A stretch of DNA of 37,720 nucleotides from Hallerella sp963597395 (GTDB lineage: Bacteria > Fibrobacterota > Fibrobacteria > Fibrobacterales > Fibrobacteraceae), in contig CAVBPX010000023.1 of NCBI GenBank assembly GCA_963597395.1, forward strand, positions 1 to 37,720. The letters are read 5' to 3'. The notes under the pieces were generated by a model. The model did not search any database and was not told the DNA's origin. It saw only the letters and a list, made by a program, of their open reading frames with translations. Numbering within the stretch: the stretch's first letter is position 1; every line of letters begins with the position of its first letter. The position numbers were made by a program, and so were the translations under genes. This document shows positions 1 to 7,975 of this stretch, one piece after another.

Positions 1-82
1 GCCACTTTTCATTCCTGCCATCGCTTGGTCTCACTCAAATTTTCTTAACCAAAGCAATTTTTAGAGGTTCCCTAGAGGTTCT
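1..82. other. Left-edge noncoding stretch with an 11-bp direct repeat
   Basis: TAGAGGTTCCC is followed by TAGAGGTTCTC (about 62-83), and CTAGAG/CTCTAG (72-86) forms a small hairpin across the metY stop codon. No U-rich tail follows on the metY strand, so a terminator is doubtful. Nothing else is seen. Confidence 0.3.
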
Positions 83-1366
83 CTAGATTTTTTCAAAAGC
101 CTGTTTCAGGTCGTTTATCAGATCGTCCGCGTTTTCTATACCCACCGAAAGACGGATGAGGTCCGGGCGGATGCCGTTTGCAATGAGCTGCTCGTCGGTC
201 AGCTGGCGGTGCGTGTGGCTTGCCGGGTGCAGAACGCAGGACCGGGCATCGGCGACGTGTGTGACGATGGCGATGAGCTTGAGGGAGTCCATAAAGCGGA
301 TGGATTCTTCCCGGCCGCCTTCGATTCCGAAGGCGAGAACGCCGCACGGAATTCCGCCCTTGAACTGTTTTTTGGAAAGTTCGTGGTACTTGTCGGATTC
401 GAGACCGGCGAAGTTTACCCAGGCTACCTTGGGATGGGACTTGAGGAATGTCGCAATCTTCATTGCGTTTTCGCAATGTTTTTTCATGCGGAGGGAGAGA
501 GTTTCCAGTCCGACGTTCAAAAGGAAGGCGTTTGCCGGAGCCTGGATGCTTCCGAAGTCCCGCATAAGCTGTGCCGTCGCTTTGACGATATAGCCCTTCT
601 TTCCGAAAGCCTTGCTGTAGGCAAGTCCGTGGTAGGACGGATCGGGTTCGGTCATGCCGGGGAACTTGTCATGGTGAGCTTCCCAGTCGAAGTTTCCGCT
701 GTCGATGATGGCCCCGCCGACGGTCATCGCATGTCCGTCCATATATTTTGTCGTGGAATGCGTGACGATGTCCGCGCCGAATTCAAACGGGCGGCAGAGA
801 ACGGGCGTTGCAAAGGTGTTGTCGATAATGAAGGGGACGCCGTGCTTGTGGGCGATATTTGCAAACTTTTTGATGTCGGTGACGCGGCATGTCGGGTTTG
901 CAATTGTTTCGCCGAAGAAAGCCTTTGTGTTGGGACGGAAGGCCTTGTCGATTTCCTCTTCGCTTGCGTCCGGATCGACGAACGTGCATTCGATGCCGAG
1001 CTTTTTCATAGTGACGGCGAAGAGGTTGTAGGTGCCGCCGTAGATGGCGGAAGAGCTTACAAAGTGGTCGCCCGATTCGCAAATGTTGAAGATGGCGAAG
1101 AAGTTGGCGGACTGTCCGGAGCTGGTGAGCATGCCGGCGACTCCACCTTCGAGTTCCGTGATTTTTTGGGCCACGGCGTCGTTTGTTGGGTTTTGGAGGC
1201 GCGTGTAGAAGTAGCCGTCCGCCTTGAGGTCGAAGAGGTCCGCCATTTGGGCGCTGGTGTCGTATTTGAACGTGGTGCTCTGGTAGATGGGAAGAATGCG
1301 CGGTTCGCCTTTTTTGGGTGTCCATCCCGCCTGGACACAGAGTGTTTCGCTGTCAAGCTGTTTCAT
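83..1366 (-). CDS. metY: O-acetylhomoserine sulfhydrylase (Cys/Met PLP-dependent enzyme)
   Basis: 427 aa, normal length for O-acetylhomoserine aminocarboxypropyltransferases, cytosolic enzymes that make homocysteine (or methionine) from O-acetylhomoserine and sulfide (or methanethiol). The PLP lysine is visible in the motif HSTTKYMDGH near residue 210, and the N-terminal ETLCVQAGW opening and the C-terminal RLSVGIENADDLI block are family hallmarks. Fold type I PLP enzymes of this group are easy to confuse (cystathionine gamma-synthase, methionine gamma-lyase). The length and the ETLCVQAGW start favour MetY. The ATG at 1366 is preceded by AAAGGAATTCCG, a good SD. An imperfect 12-bp inverted repeat sits directly upstream of the SD and may be an operator. 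The BASS-type transporter upstream lies on the same strand 89 nt away. Co-transcription is possible but not shown. Confidence 0.9.
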   Translation of the reverse strand: MKQLDSETLCVQAGWTPKKGEPRILPIYQSTTFKYDTSAQMADLFDLKADGYFYTRLQNPTNDAVAQKITELEGGVAGMLTSSGQSANFFAIFNICESGDHFVSSSAIYGGTYNLFAVTMKKLGIECTFVDPDASEEEIDKAFRPNTKAFFGETIANPTCRVTDIKKFANIAHKHGVPFIIDNTFATPVLCRPFEFGADIVTHSTTKYMDGHAMTVGGAIIDSGNFDWEAHHDKFPGMTEPDPSYHGLAYSKAFGKKGYIVKATAQLMRDFGSIQAPANAFLLNVGLETLSLRMKKHCENAMKIATFLKSHPKVAWVNFAGLESDKYHELSKKQFKGGIPCGVLAFGIEGGREESIRFMDSLKLIAIVTHVADARSCVLHPASHTHRQLTDEQLIANGIRPDLIRLSVGIENADDLINDLKQAFEKI

Positions 1367-1375
1367 CGGAATTCC

Positions 1376-1403
1376 TTTTGCGTAAATGTGAATTTATGCA
1401 AAA
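1376..1403 (-). promoter_or_regulatory. Inverted repeat just upstream of the metY SD
   Basis: On the plus strand the arms are TTTTGCGTAAAT (1376-1387) and ATTTATGCAAAA (1392-1403), separated by GTGA. They match as an inverted repeat at 11 of 12 positions. The element ends about where the metY SD begins, so it could be a repressor operator or a leader hairpin. No protein is assigned to it. Confidence 0.35.
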
Positions 1404-1455
1404 ACTAGATATTTTTTTTCAAACGGGCAAATTTTGAGGCCCGGTTCGCGTGAAA

Positions 1456-2370
1456 TCAGGATTTTTTCTTCTTTCCGCGGCTCATCCAGCTGAGGACGAG
1501 ATTTTGCCATACGACGTAGAAGGTCGGGCAGAGCGCGGCGACAGGTCCGGCGTAGAGCTGGGCTATCCAGATGACGAGCATCGTGTTTTTTTGTCCCATG
1601 CTTTGCGAGCCTTCGATGGGGTGGGACTTTCGCTCGCAGAACCATCCGAGGAAGAAGAGGAGAAGGCACAGGACGAGCGAGAGAATTGCCGTCGCCTGGA
1701 AGTCCCCGTCCTGCCACAGTTTTTTGACGCCCAATGCGCGGACGTCGTAGCTTGCCTTGGAAAGGAGAATAAATACGTTGAAAACCCAGATGAACATCGT
1801 GTATTTTTGAAATTTTTCGAGCTTGTCGGCGACTTCCGGGTAAAAGCTCCGGAGGCCGAGCGCAATGGCTATCGGAATGGTGATGATGGGCTGGATGGAA
1901 TTGAAGATGGCCTTTGAAAGGCCTACGAAGTCGAGGTGTTCCATGCCGGCGGGCGGCGGACAGAAGTATCCGAAGATGAGCGGAATGGAGAAGCACGCGA
2001 TGACGCTTCCGACGAGGAAAATTTTAAGCGCGAGAATCGGGTTTCCGCCGAGGAGCTTCGCCATGACGGGGGCGGCATTTGCCGGTGGACAGAGGCAGAT
2101 GAGCATGCCGCCGAGGACAATCGCGCGGGGAAGTCCAAAGAGCTTTTCGAGTCCGAGGAGCACGGCGCAAAGGAAAATGCCCGAGACGAGGGCCCGGATT
2201 TCGATTTTGAAGGTATAGCCGTGTTCTTGCGGGGGAACCTTTGAAATGAACGTGAGAGCCATCATCAGTCCGATACAGAAGGGCATCATCGGGGAAATAA
2301 CGTGCGCCTCGGGCAGTAAAATTCCCAAAAGGATTGCAAGAGGCATCAAAACGGACCGCAGTTTCGTCAT
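1456..2370 (-). CDS. Bile acid:sodium symporter (BASS)-family transporter
   Basis: 304 aa from the ATG at 2370. Very hydrophobic, with about nine to ten membrane segments. The segment CLCPPANAAPVMAKLLGG and the C-terminal GQKNTMLVIWIAQLYAGP resemble the conserved Na+-site and crossover regions of BASS transporters, which import bile acids or, in bacteria, various organic anions by Na+ symport. The substrate cannot be read from sequence. An upstream in-frame ATG at 2430 would add 20 residues and overlap the divergent K+ channel gene. I prefer 2370, where the hydrophobic protein begins (MTKLRSVLMPLAILLG). No SD is evident at either start. The C-terminus is lysine-rich (GKKKKS). Only 34 nt separate this start from the divergent ktrB-like start, so their promoters must overlap. 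Confidence 0.75.
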   Translation of the reverse strand: MTKLRSVLMPLAILLGILLPEAHVISPMMPFCIGLMMALTFISKVPPQEHGYTFKIEIRALVSGIFLCAVLLGLEKLFGLPRAIVLGGMLICLCPPANAAPVMAKLLGGNPILALKIFLVGSVIACFSIPLIFGYFCPPPAGMEHLDFVGLSKAIFNSIQPIITIPIAIALGLRSFYPEVADKLEKFQKYTMFIWVFNVFILLSKASYDVRALGVKKLWQDGDFQATAILSLVLCLLLFFLGWFCERKSHPIEGSQSMGQKNTMLVIWIAQLYAGPVAALCPTFYVVWQNLVLSWMSRGKKKKS

Positions 2371-2404
2371 AGCGGGACGAAAGTTAGTAAATTGGGGCGG
2401 TAAA

Positions 2405-3796
2405 ATGTTGCTCTCCAGATACAAGGACATCCCGAACGCCTCGCTTACGGCAAAGAAGAAGTCGTCGAACCCGATGCTTTTTCTGGTCGAGGGCTATGTT
2501 TTTTTGATTGTTCTCGGGACCGTTCTTCTGAAATGCCCGTTTTCGCTTTCGAAGGAGCTTTCCCTGGTCGATGCGTTTTTTACGGCGACGTCCGCGGTCT
2601 GCGTGACGGGACTTTCCGTGATAGACATTGGCGGAACCTTTACGTCCGCGGGACTTTGGATCATTGCCCTCCTCATTCAAATCGGCGGTCTCGGCATTAT
2701 GACATTTTCGACGTCCATTCTCCTTCTTTCGGGAATGCGGCCGGGCTTTAACCAGCAGGCGATATTCAAGTCGGGATTTACGACGGAGGGAAATGTCGAT
2801 CCGAAGAAAATTCTTGCGGCGGTGCTCCCTTTTACGGTGGTGCTCGAAGGGCTCGGTACGGCGGCGTTTTTTACCCAGTTCGACAATCTTCCGCTTTCGG
2901 ACCGCATTCTCTATTCCTTTTTTCACGCCGTGAGCGCTTTTTGCAATGCGGGATTTTCGCCGTTTGCGGATTCGCTCATGTCCTTTCGTCTGAATCCGGT
3001 CGTCTGCCTTGTCGTGATGTTCCTTGTGCTTTCGGGAAGCATCGGCTTTTTGGCGATGGCGGAGGTGCGGAATATTTTCAACTTTAGCACCCGCACGATT
3101 CAGAAGGTTTCGCTGCACACGAAAATCGCTCTGCTAGCGACTCTTTTTATTGTCGCTGTGGAAATGCTGAGTGTCCTTGTAATTGAGTGGAACGGAGCCT
3201 TTGCGGGCGAGAGCTTTTTTGGAAAACTTCTTTCGGCGGGGTTTGTGTCGGTCGCTTCGCGGACGGCGGGGTTCAATACGGTGGATCCTTTGACTTTCCG
3301 GGAAACGAGCATGATTATTGTGATTATTGCGATGTTTATCGGGGCGTCTCCGGGAAGCTGCGGAGGCGGACTCAAGACGACGACGGCAGCGGTGATTGCA
3401 ATTCTCGGGTTTAACAGGCTGCTTGGACGGGAACGGACGCAGGTGATGGGACGGACCATTCCGGAAGAAACGGTCGATAAGGCGGTGCGGATTTTTATCG
3501 TGTATGTGGTTCTTGCGCTTGTGGGGACGCTTGTGCTTTTGCTTACCGAGTTTCCCGGCGGCGCCTTCGGAAGCTCCAATTCGCATTTTTTGGGAGTTTT
3601 CTTTGAAGTGGTGAGCGCGCTTTCGACGTGCGGACTTTCGCTCGGGCTTTCGGCGGAACTTTCCGATTTCGGGAGAATCTTTATTTGTATCTTTATGTTT
3701 GTCGGTCGTATGGGCGCCCTGTTTTTGATTTCCGCGGTCGTGAAGAAGAAGGAAGGCGGGGCATGGTATGCGGAAGAAGACATTATGGTGGGTTAA
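2405..3796 (+). CDS. ktrB: Trk/Ktr-type potassium uptake channel subunit
   Basis: 463 aa from the ATG at 2405. An open frame continues upstream to 2246, but that part lies over the opposite-strand transporter gene and is not family-like. All four pore loops of the superfamily of K+ transporters are visible in order: AVCVTGLS, SAFCNAGFSPF, SRTAGFNTVDP and SALSTCGLSLG. Each carries the expected selectivity-filter glycine. The length matches KtrB/TrkH, inner-membrane channels that take up K+ and are gated by a cytosolic RCK ring. The RCK subunit follows after only 3 nt, so the two form an operon and probably one complex. A TAAATT hexamer lies at 2388-2393. KtrB and TrkH are hard to separate by eye. 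The single-RCK partner favours Ktr. Confidence 0.9.
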   Translation: MLLSRYKDIPNASLTAKKKSSNPMLFLVEGYVFLIVLGTVLLKCPFSLSKELSLVDAFFTATSAVCVTGLSVIDIGGTFTSAGLWIIALLIQIGGLGIMTFSTSILLLSGMRPGFNQQAIFKSGFTTEGNVDPKKILAAVLPFTVVLEGLGTAAFFTQFDNLPLSDRILYSFFHAVSAFCNAGFSPFADSLMSFRLNPVVCLVVMFLVLSGSIGFLAMAEVRNIFNFSTRTIQKVSLHTKIALLATLFIVAVEMLSVLVIEWNGAFAGESFFGKLLSAGFVSVASRTAGFNTVDPLTFRETSMIIVIIAMFIGASPGSCGGGLKTTTAAVIAILGFNRLLGRERTQVMGRTIPEETVDKAVRIFIVYVVLALVGTLVLLLTEFPGGAFGSSNSHFLGVFFEVVSALSTCGLSLGLSAELSDFGRIFICIFMFVGRMGALFLISAVVKKKEGGAWYAEEDIMVG

Positions 3797-3799
3797 GGA

Positions 3800-4456
3800 A
3801 TGGCCAAAAAACAGTTCATCATTATAGGGCTCGGCAACACGGGCATTTTTCTTGCGAATCATCTGACAAGTCTCGGGTGCGAAGTGCTTGCGGTCGATAA
3901 TACGCCGGAGAAGGTGCAGGACATTACGCCGAACGTTTCGCAGGCGGTTGTGGCCGATTCGACGCGAAAGCAGCAACTCGCGGCGCTTCCCGTTTTGAAG
4001 GTCGATGCGGTCATCTGTTGTATCGGGGCGAACATCGAAACGTCCCTGCTCACGATTTTGAACCTGAAGGAACTGGGCGTAAAGAACATCATCGCGAAAA
4101 GTTCGAGTTCCCAGCACACGTCCATTCTCGAACGCTTCGGGGTGTCGGACATCTTCCAGCCGGAGCGGGACATGGCCATATCCCTTGCTGAAAAGCTCAC
4201 TCATCCGAACATGCTCGACCGCCTCCCGTTCCTCGACGGCTACTCGATCGTCGAAATCGTGTGTCCGAACAGGTTCCGCGGAAAAACTCTCAAGGAACTT
4301 TCGCTCACGTCGAAGTACGGCATCCAGATTATCGCCATCCGCGATCCGCTGAAGCCGAAGGCCCTGATAGGGAACCTCGCCGATCACGAACTGAAGGAAA
4401 ACGATATTCTTTTTATCCTCGGGCCGAACGAAGTTCTCGAGGAACTTCAGAACTAG
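3800..4456 (+). CDS. ktrA: Potassium channel regulatory subunit, RCK/TrkA type
   Basis: 218 aa, the usual size of a single-repeat KtrA (TrkA proper has two repeats and about 450 aa). The Rossmann nucleotide-binding motif GLGNTG is at residues 10-15, with an acidic residue at the end of the second strand (AVDN) for ribose binding. The TrkA_C domain fills roughly residues 135-218. The protein forms a cytosolic octameric ring that gates the membrane subunit in response to ATP/ADP or NAD(H) and possibly c-di-AMP. It starts 3 nt after the channel gene, so co-translation is likely. The gene ends 45 nt before the OLD-family gene, with a TATTTT element between (4481-4486) that could serve as the latter's own promoter. 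Confidence 0.9.
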   Translation: MAKKQFIIIGLGNTGIFLANHLTSLGCEVLAVDNTPEKVQDITPNVSQAVVADSTRKQQLAALPVLKVDAVICCIGANIETSLLTILNLKELGVKNIIAKSSSSQHTSILERFGVSDIFQPERDMAISLAEKLTHPNMLDRLPFLDGYSIVEIVCPNRFRGKTLKELSLTSKYGIQIIAIRDPLKPKALIGNLADHELKENDILFILGPNEVLEELQN

Positions 4457-4501
4457 AAAAATTTTTTGCCCGAGAGGGTCTATTTTATTTAGTTTGAGTG
4501 T

Positions 4502-6277
4502 ATGCAGGAATCGCTCAGACTTATTTCCATTTCCATTCGGAATCTCCGCTCTATCCGGGACGAGACGTTTCCGCTGAGCGATTTTACGGCTCTCATCGGA
4601 TACAATAACGCCGGAAAGACGAACATTCTGATGGGAATCCGCTGGCTTCTTTTTAGGTCTTCGCTCGACAATTCCTATTTTGACAATCCGAACGAACCCG
4701 TGGAAGTGGAAGGTCTTTTTGGCGGCATTACGGAATCGGTCCTTTCGAAGCTCGGGCCCGAAGGCGCCAAGGAACTGCAGCCGTTTTTGAAGAACGGGAA
4801 GATGCGCGTCCAGAGGTTTCAGAAGCTTCCGGGAGAGAGCGTTTCGAGCGTCGAGCTTTGGGCGCTCGATTGGTCGGGTGCGGACGGCAAGGGCGAATGG
4901 GTAAAGGTTTCGGCCGAGTTCGAAAGCGCCTTTTCGCAGGTTTTTCCGCCGCCGCTTCAAATTTGGGATTTTGAGGGCGACAAGGCCTTTGCAAAGCTTC
5001 TCGACGAAATTTTCCGTCCGCTGGAAAGGCGGCTCGGCAAGGAATTCAACGAGCTGATTCAGAAGTTTACCGACCTGCTTTCTTCCGCTAGCGATTCCCG
5101 GGCCGAGGAACTGGAACTTTTTGAGCGCGGCATCAACCAGAAGCTCCGTCCGCTGTTTCCGTCGGTGAACGTTCATCTGGATATTCCTTCGCCGACGCTT
5201 CACACGTTCCTTTCGACGGCCAACCTGAACGTTTTTGACGAGGACGACGGTTTTGAGCGGGACATTCGGGCGATGGGAGCGGGGTCGAAGCGCGCCATCC
5301 AGATGGCCCTTATCCGCTATCTGGACGAGGTCAAGAAGCATCATCACAACCATTACCTGAACCGGACGCTTTTGCTGATTGATTCGCCCGAGCTGTATTT
5401 GCATCCGCAGGCGGTGGAACTTGTTCGCGTCGCACTGAAGAACCTTTCCCGCGAAGGATACCAGGTGGTGTTTGCGACGCATTCGGCGCAAATGGTGACG
5501 AGCGAGGACGTGAGCACTTCGCTTTTAATCCGAAAGAACAAGATTCGCGGAACCTTTATGCGCCGTCGGATGGAAGATGCCGTTCATTCGGTGATTGCGG
5601 ACGCGCAGGCGCAGCTGCAAATGCTCTTTTCCCTTTCGAATTCCAACGAGCTCCTGTTTGCGGACTACGTTCTTTTGACGGAAGGCAAAACGGAATGGCG
5701 CGTGTTGCCGACGCTTTTTGAAAAGATGACGGGGCTTTCGTTTGCGCTTATCCGGTGCGCCCTCGTGCATCAGGGAGGCGTGAGCAATACGCGCAAAAGC
5801 ATGCAGGTCCTTTCCGCAATGGATCTTCCCGTCCGCGCAATAGTTGATTTGGATTACGCATTTAACAATGCCCAGCAGGACGGATTCCTTGCGAAGGATG
5901 ATCCCGATATCGAATTTTGCAAGTCGCTTTTCCGGGAGCTTGCGCTGCAGGAACATTTGCGTCTTGTCCACGGAATTCCGGTGAGCAAGAAGTCCCGGGT
6001 GACGGCGAGCGAGGCCTATGTGTTGATGGCGGCGATGCCCGAAGCGCGCGAGCCTTTGCACCGCATACATGAAAAGCTTTCCTCCGTCGGCATTTGGGTG
6101 TGGGAACGCGGAGCGATAGAACAGCACTTGGGACTGGAAGGGAAAAATGAACGTTCCTGGCATCAGTTTGTGGAACGCGTCCATCACGACGACCCGAAGC
6201 ATTTTTTGCCCGAATACGAGGATATTCGCCGGCTGTGCGACTGGATTATTGCCGGTTCGCACGATGCGGAATCCTAA
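4502..6277 (+). CDS. OLD-family ATP-dependent nuclease (AAA ATPase plus TOPRIM)
   Basis: 591 aa. An ABC-type ATPase domain comes first: Walker A GYNNAGKTN (33-41), signature-like GAGSKR (259-264), Walker B LLLIDSPEL with Asp294, and H-loop FATHSAQ. A TOPRIM nuclease domain follows, with Glu394 in LLTEGKTEW and the pair Asp449/Asp451 in VDLDY, then a WERGAIEQH motif near 534-542 typical of OLD C-termini. Overcoming-lysogenization-defect nucleases act in phage defence or DNA repair. No UvrD-like helicase sits beside it, so this is a solitary class 1-like OLD, not the GajA half of Gabija. Walker B reads DSPE where EEPE is common, so the usual catalytic Glu position is conservative at best. It precedes the convergent dnaN, with a hairpin in between. 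Confidence 0.85.
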   Translation: MQESLRLISISIRNLRSIRDETFPLSDFTALIGYNNAGKTNILMGIRWLLFRSSLDNSYFDNPNEPVEVEGLFGGITESVLSKLGPEGAKELQPFLKNGKMRVQRFQKLPGESVSSVELWALDWSGADGKGEWVKVSAEFESAFSQVFPPPLQIWDFEGDKAFAKLLDEIFRPLERRLGKEFNELIQKFTDLLSSASDSRAEELELFERGINQKLRPLFPSVNVHLDIPSPTLHTFLSTANLNVFDEDDGFERDIRAMGAGSKRAIQMALIRYLDEVKKHHHNHYLNRTLLLIDSPELYLHPQAVELVRVALKNLSREGYQVVFATHSAQMVTSEDVSTSLLIRKNKIRGTFMRRRMEDAVHSVIADAQAQLQMLFSLSNSNELLFADYVLLTEGKTEWRVLPTLFEKMTGLSFALIRCALVHQGGVSNTRKSMQVLSAMDLPVRAIVDLDYAFNNAQQDGFLAKDDPDIEFCKSLFRELALQEHLRLVHGIPVSKKSRVTASEAYVLMAAMPEAREPLHRIHEKLSSVGIWVWERGAIEQHLGLEGKNERSWHQFVERVHHDDPKHFLPEYEDIRRLCDWIIAGSHDAES

Positions 6278-6302
6278 AATTTTGCAGTGATTGTACACAA
6301 AA

Positions 6303-6327
6303 TAAGCGAAGGCGGAGCCTTCGCTTA
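6303..6327 (-). terminator. Rho-independent terminator downstream of dnaN
   Basis: A perfect 11-bp stem (plus-strand arm TAAGCGAAGGC, loop GGA, complementary arm to 6327). Read on the minus strand it is followed by TTATTTTGTG, a U-rich tail, so it best terminates dnaN. The convergent OLD-family gene also ends just before it and may use the hairpin, though the plus-strand tail is not U-rich. Confidence 0.75.
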
Positions 6328-6350
6328 CGGTTATTATGATGAAGCGAACT

Positions 6351-7478
6351 TTAGGACTGCTCGTCCACCAAGCGGAGCGGCATCAGGAGGAACATGCTGT
6401 TGATGTCGGAACCGACCGGTTCGATGATGCACGCGCTGACGGGACCGTTCATTTTGAACACGACTTCGTCGCTCTGGCACAACTTGAGAACTTCGAGGAG
6501 GAAGCTTCCGTTGAATCCGATGCTGAAGACGCCCTCGCCTTCGTGGGTGACGGAAATGGCTTCGGTCGAGTCTCCGCCGACGGAGGAATCGTTTGCGGAA
6601 AGCTCCATCTGGTTGCCGTCAATTTGGAAGCGGATAAGCTTGGTGCGGGCGTTCGCCATGGAGATGACCGTCGTAATCTTGTTGAAAAGGTCGGTGCGGT
6701 TTACCTGGACGTTGCGGTCGAACCTTGTGGGAATGACCGATTCGTATTTGGGATACGGCCCTTCGATGAGCTTGGAAATGATTTGCACGCCTTCGCTTGC
6801 GAAGAGAATGTAGGTGTCGGAAATCCGGACCTCGATGGTGGCTTCGTCCGGGACGCTCTTGAGCGCATACTGGATGGCTTTGGGCGGGACGATGACGCCC
6901 TTTTCGAGCGAGGAGTTTTCGAGGTCGATGAAGGACTTGCCCAAACGGTGTCCGTCGGTTGCGACCATGATGAGTTTTCCGTCCTTGGATTCGACGAAGA
7001 CGCCGTTGAGGCTCATTCGGGTCTGGTCCGCGGAAACGGCAAAGATGGTCTTGCCGGCGAGGAATTCGAGTTCGCTCTTGCCCAGCTGGAACGAACCGCC
7101 GTCCGTGACGTCCGGAAGCGGCGGAAAATCGCTTTCGTCAAAGCCCGTAATGGAAGCTTTGCCGCGGGCGCTCCAGCGCACGGTAACTAGATAATCGACC
7201 GCTTCGATGGAGATGTTTTCGATCTTCGGGTCGATGAGGCTTTTGACTAAGTCAAGGAGCTTGCGCGCATTGATGATAACGGCTCCGTCGGATTCTCCCT
7301 GGACTTCGATCTTTACACGGATTCCGAGGTCGAGGTCCGTTGCGCGGATTTCAAGGACGTTCCCTTCGAGCCTAAAGGCGAAGTTCTGCAGAACCTGAAT
7401 GGTCGCCTTGGTGGGAATGGCGCTGAAAACCATGTTCAGCGAGGAGAGAAGCTTTGCTTTTTCGATTTGAAATTTCAT
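6351..7478 (-). CDS. dnaN: DNA polymerase III sliding clamp (beta subunit)
   Basis: 375 aa, full length for DnaN. The protein starts MKFQIEKAKLLSSLNMVFSA, the standard N-terminus, and shows the three repeated clamp domains, with HRLGKSFI in domain 2 and a C-terminal LLMPLRL that is the usual end of bacterial clamps. It forms the ring dimer that holds polymerase III on DNA. The ATG at 7478 follows AGGCAGGAATCCCG. It is the second gene of a two-gene unit, 12 nt after a 48-aa membrane protein. dnaA, recF and gyrB, frequent neighbours of dnaN near oriC, are not here, so it is not in the classical origin arrangement. Confidence 0.95.
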   Translation of the reverse strand: MKFQIEKAKLLSSLNMVFSAIPTKATIQVLQNFAFRLEGNVLEIRATDLDLGIRVKIEVQGESDGAVIINARKLLDLVKSLIDPKIENISIEAVDYLVTVRWSARGKASITGFDESDFPPLPDVTDGGSFQLGKSELEFLAGKTIFAVSADQTRMSLNGVFVESKDGKLIMVATDGHRLGKSFIDLENSSLEKGVIVPPKAIQYALKSVPDEATIEVRISDTYILFASEGVQIISKLIEGPYPKYESVIPTRFDRNVQVNRTDLFNKITTVISMANARTKLIRFQIDGNQMELSANDSSVGGDSTEAISVTHEGEGVFSIGFNGSFLLEVLKLCQSDEVVFKMNGPVSACIIEPVGSDINSMFLLMPLRLVDEQS

Positions 7479-7490
7479 CGGGATTCCTGC

Positions 7491-7637
7491 CTAGTTCCGC
7501 GCCATGACAAAGGCGACCCATGCGACGACGACGATGGCCGCGAGGATGACGACTGTAGCCGAGCTCATGCGGCTTTTCTTTTTGGGCGTAAAGTTCTTTG
7601 CGTTGTGCATCGCCTTTCGACGTTCGCTACGGCTCAT
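7491..7637 (-). CDS. 48-aa single-pass membrane microprotein upstream of dnaN
   Basis: An ATG at 7637 preceded by GGAGATTTTTT opens a 48-codon frame ending TAG at 7491, 12 nt before the dnaN start. The first 24 residues are strongly basic (MSRSERRKAMHN, then FTPKKKSRM). They are followed by one hydrophobic segment of about 20 residues (ATVVILAAIVVVAWVAFVMA) and a short RN tail. This predicts an inner-membrane protein with a positively charged cytosolic N-terminus. Good SD, tight spacing and coding-like composition support it as real despite its size. I do not recognise a family. Cotranscription with dnaN is likely from the layout. Any functional link to the clamp is only a guess. Confidence 0.65.
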   Translation of the reverse strand: MSRSERRKAMHNAKNFTPKKKSRMSSATVVILAAIVVVAWVAFVMARN

Positions 7638-7669
7638 AAAAAATCTCCATTGTTTTTCTCTCTAAAAAC

Positions 7670-7675
7670 TATATT
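7670..7675 (+). promoter_or_regulatory. -10 element (TATATT) for the 7703-9779 gene group
   Basis: TATATT lies 27 nt before the ATG at 7703, within CTATATTATTTTG, leaving a leader of about 20 nt that contains an SD (AAAAGGAAATG). No convincing TTGACA-like -35 is seen. The same hexamer precedes several other genes in the window. Confidence 0.5.
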
Positions 7676-7702
7676 ATTTTGTGCTTGAAAAGGAAATGAC
7701 CC

Positions 7703-7975
7703 ATGGCAGAAACAGTCCTTAATCGAATAAAACTCGGTGCGCTGAATTGCGCTTCGACCGTCCTTAACCGGATGAACGTCGCAACGGAAGAGTCGAGGCT
7801 CAAGGCAAAGTACGAGGCTCTTGGCCGTCGGCTTTTGCCCGCTCTCGAAAACCAGGCGCTCGATACGCTGCAGAACGATCCGGAGGTCGTCGAACTCGTC
7901 GGGTCGATTTCCGAAATCCGCACACGAATAAGCGCGATGAAAAAGCGGGCCTGTAAAAAGGGCGCGTCCCGTTGA
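7703..7975 (+). CDS. Small helical protein of unknown function, coupled to an M23 peptidase
   Basis: 90 aa, no recognised family. Mostly predicted helix, with a charged middle and a basic C-terminal tail (AMKKRACKKGASR). No signal peptide or membrane segment. The ATG at 7703 is preceded by AAAAGGAAATGACCC. Its TGA overlaps the TTG start of the M23 peptidase gene (TTGA), so the two are translationally coupled and probably act in the same envelope process. It might be a cytosolic or membrane-associated partner of the peptidase, by position only. Confidence 0.65.
   Translation: MAETVLNRIKLGALNCASTVLNRMNVATEESRLKAKYEALGRRLLPALENQALDTLQNDPEVVELVGSISEIRTRISAMKKRACKKGASR

Noticed and set aside
3134..5491. 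A 785-codon minus-strand open frame opposite the K+ channel genes and the OLD gene
   Set aside because: Highly basic, low-complexity translation, antisense to three well-identified genes. High-GC third positions create long mirror frames. The same reasoning excludes the frames at 209-1408, 9508-11397, 16629-18110, 19036-20718 and 29380-31125.
4502..6277. Gabija (GajA) half
   Set aside because: GajA needs an adjacent UvrD-like GajB. The flanking genes are the K+ channel regulator and, convergently, dnaN.
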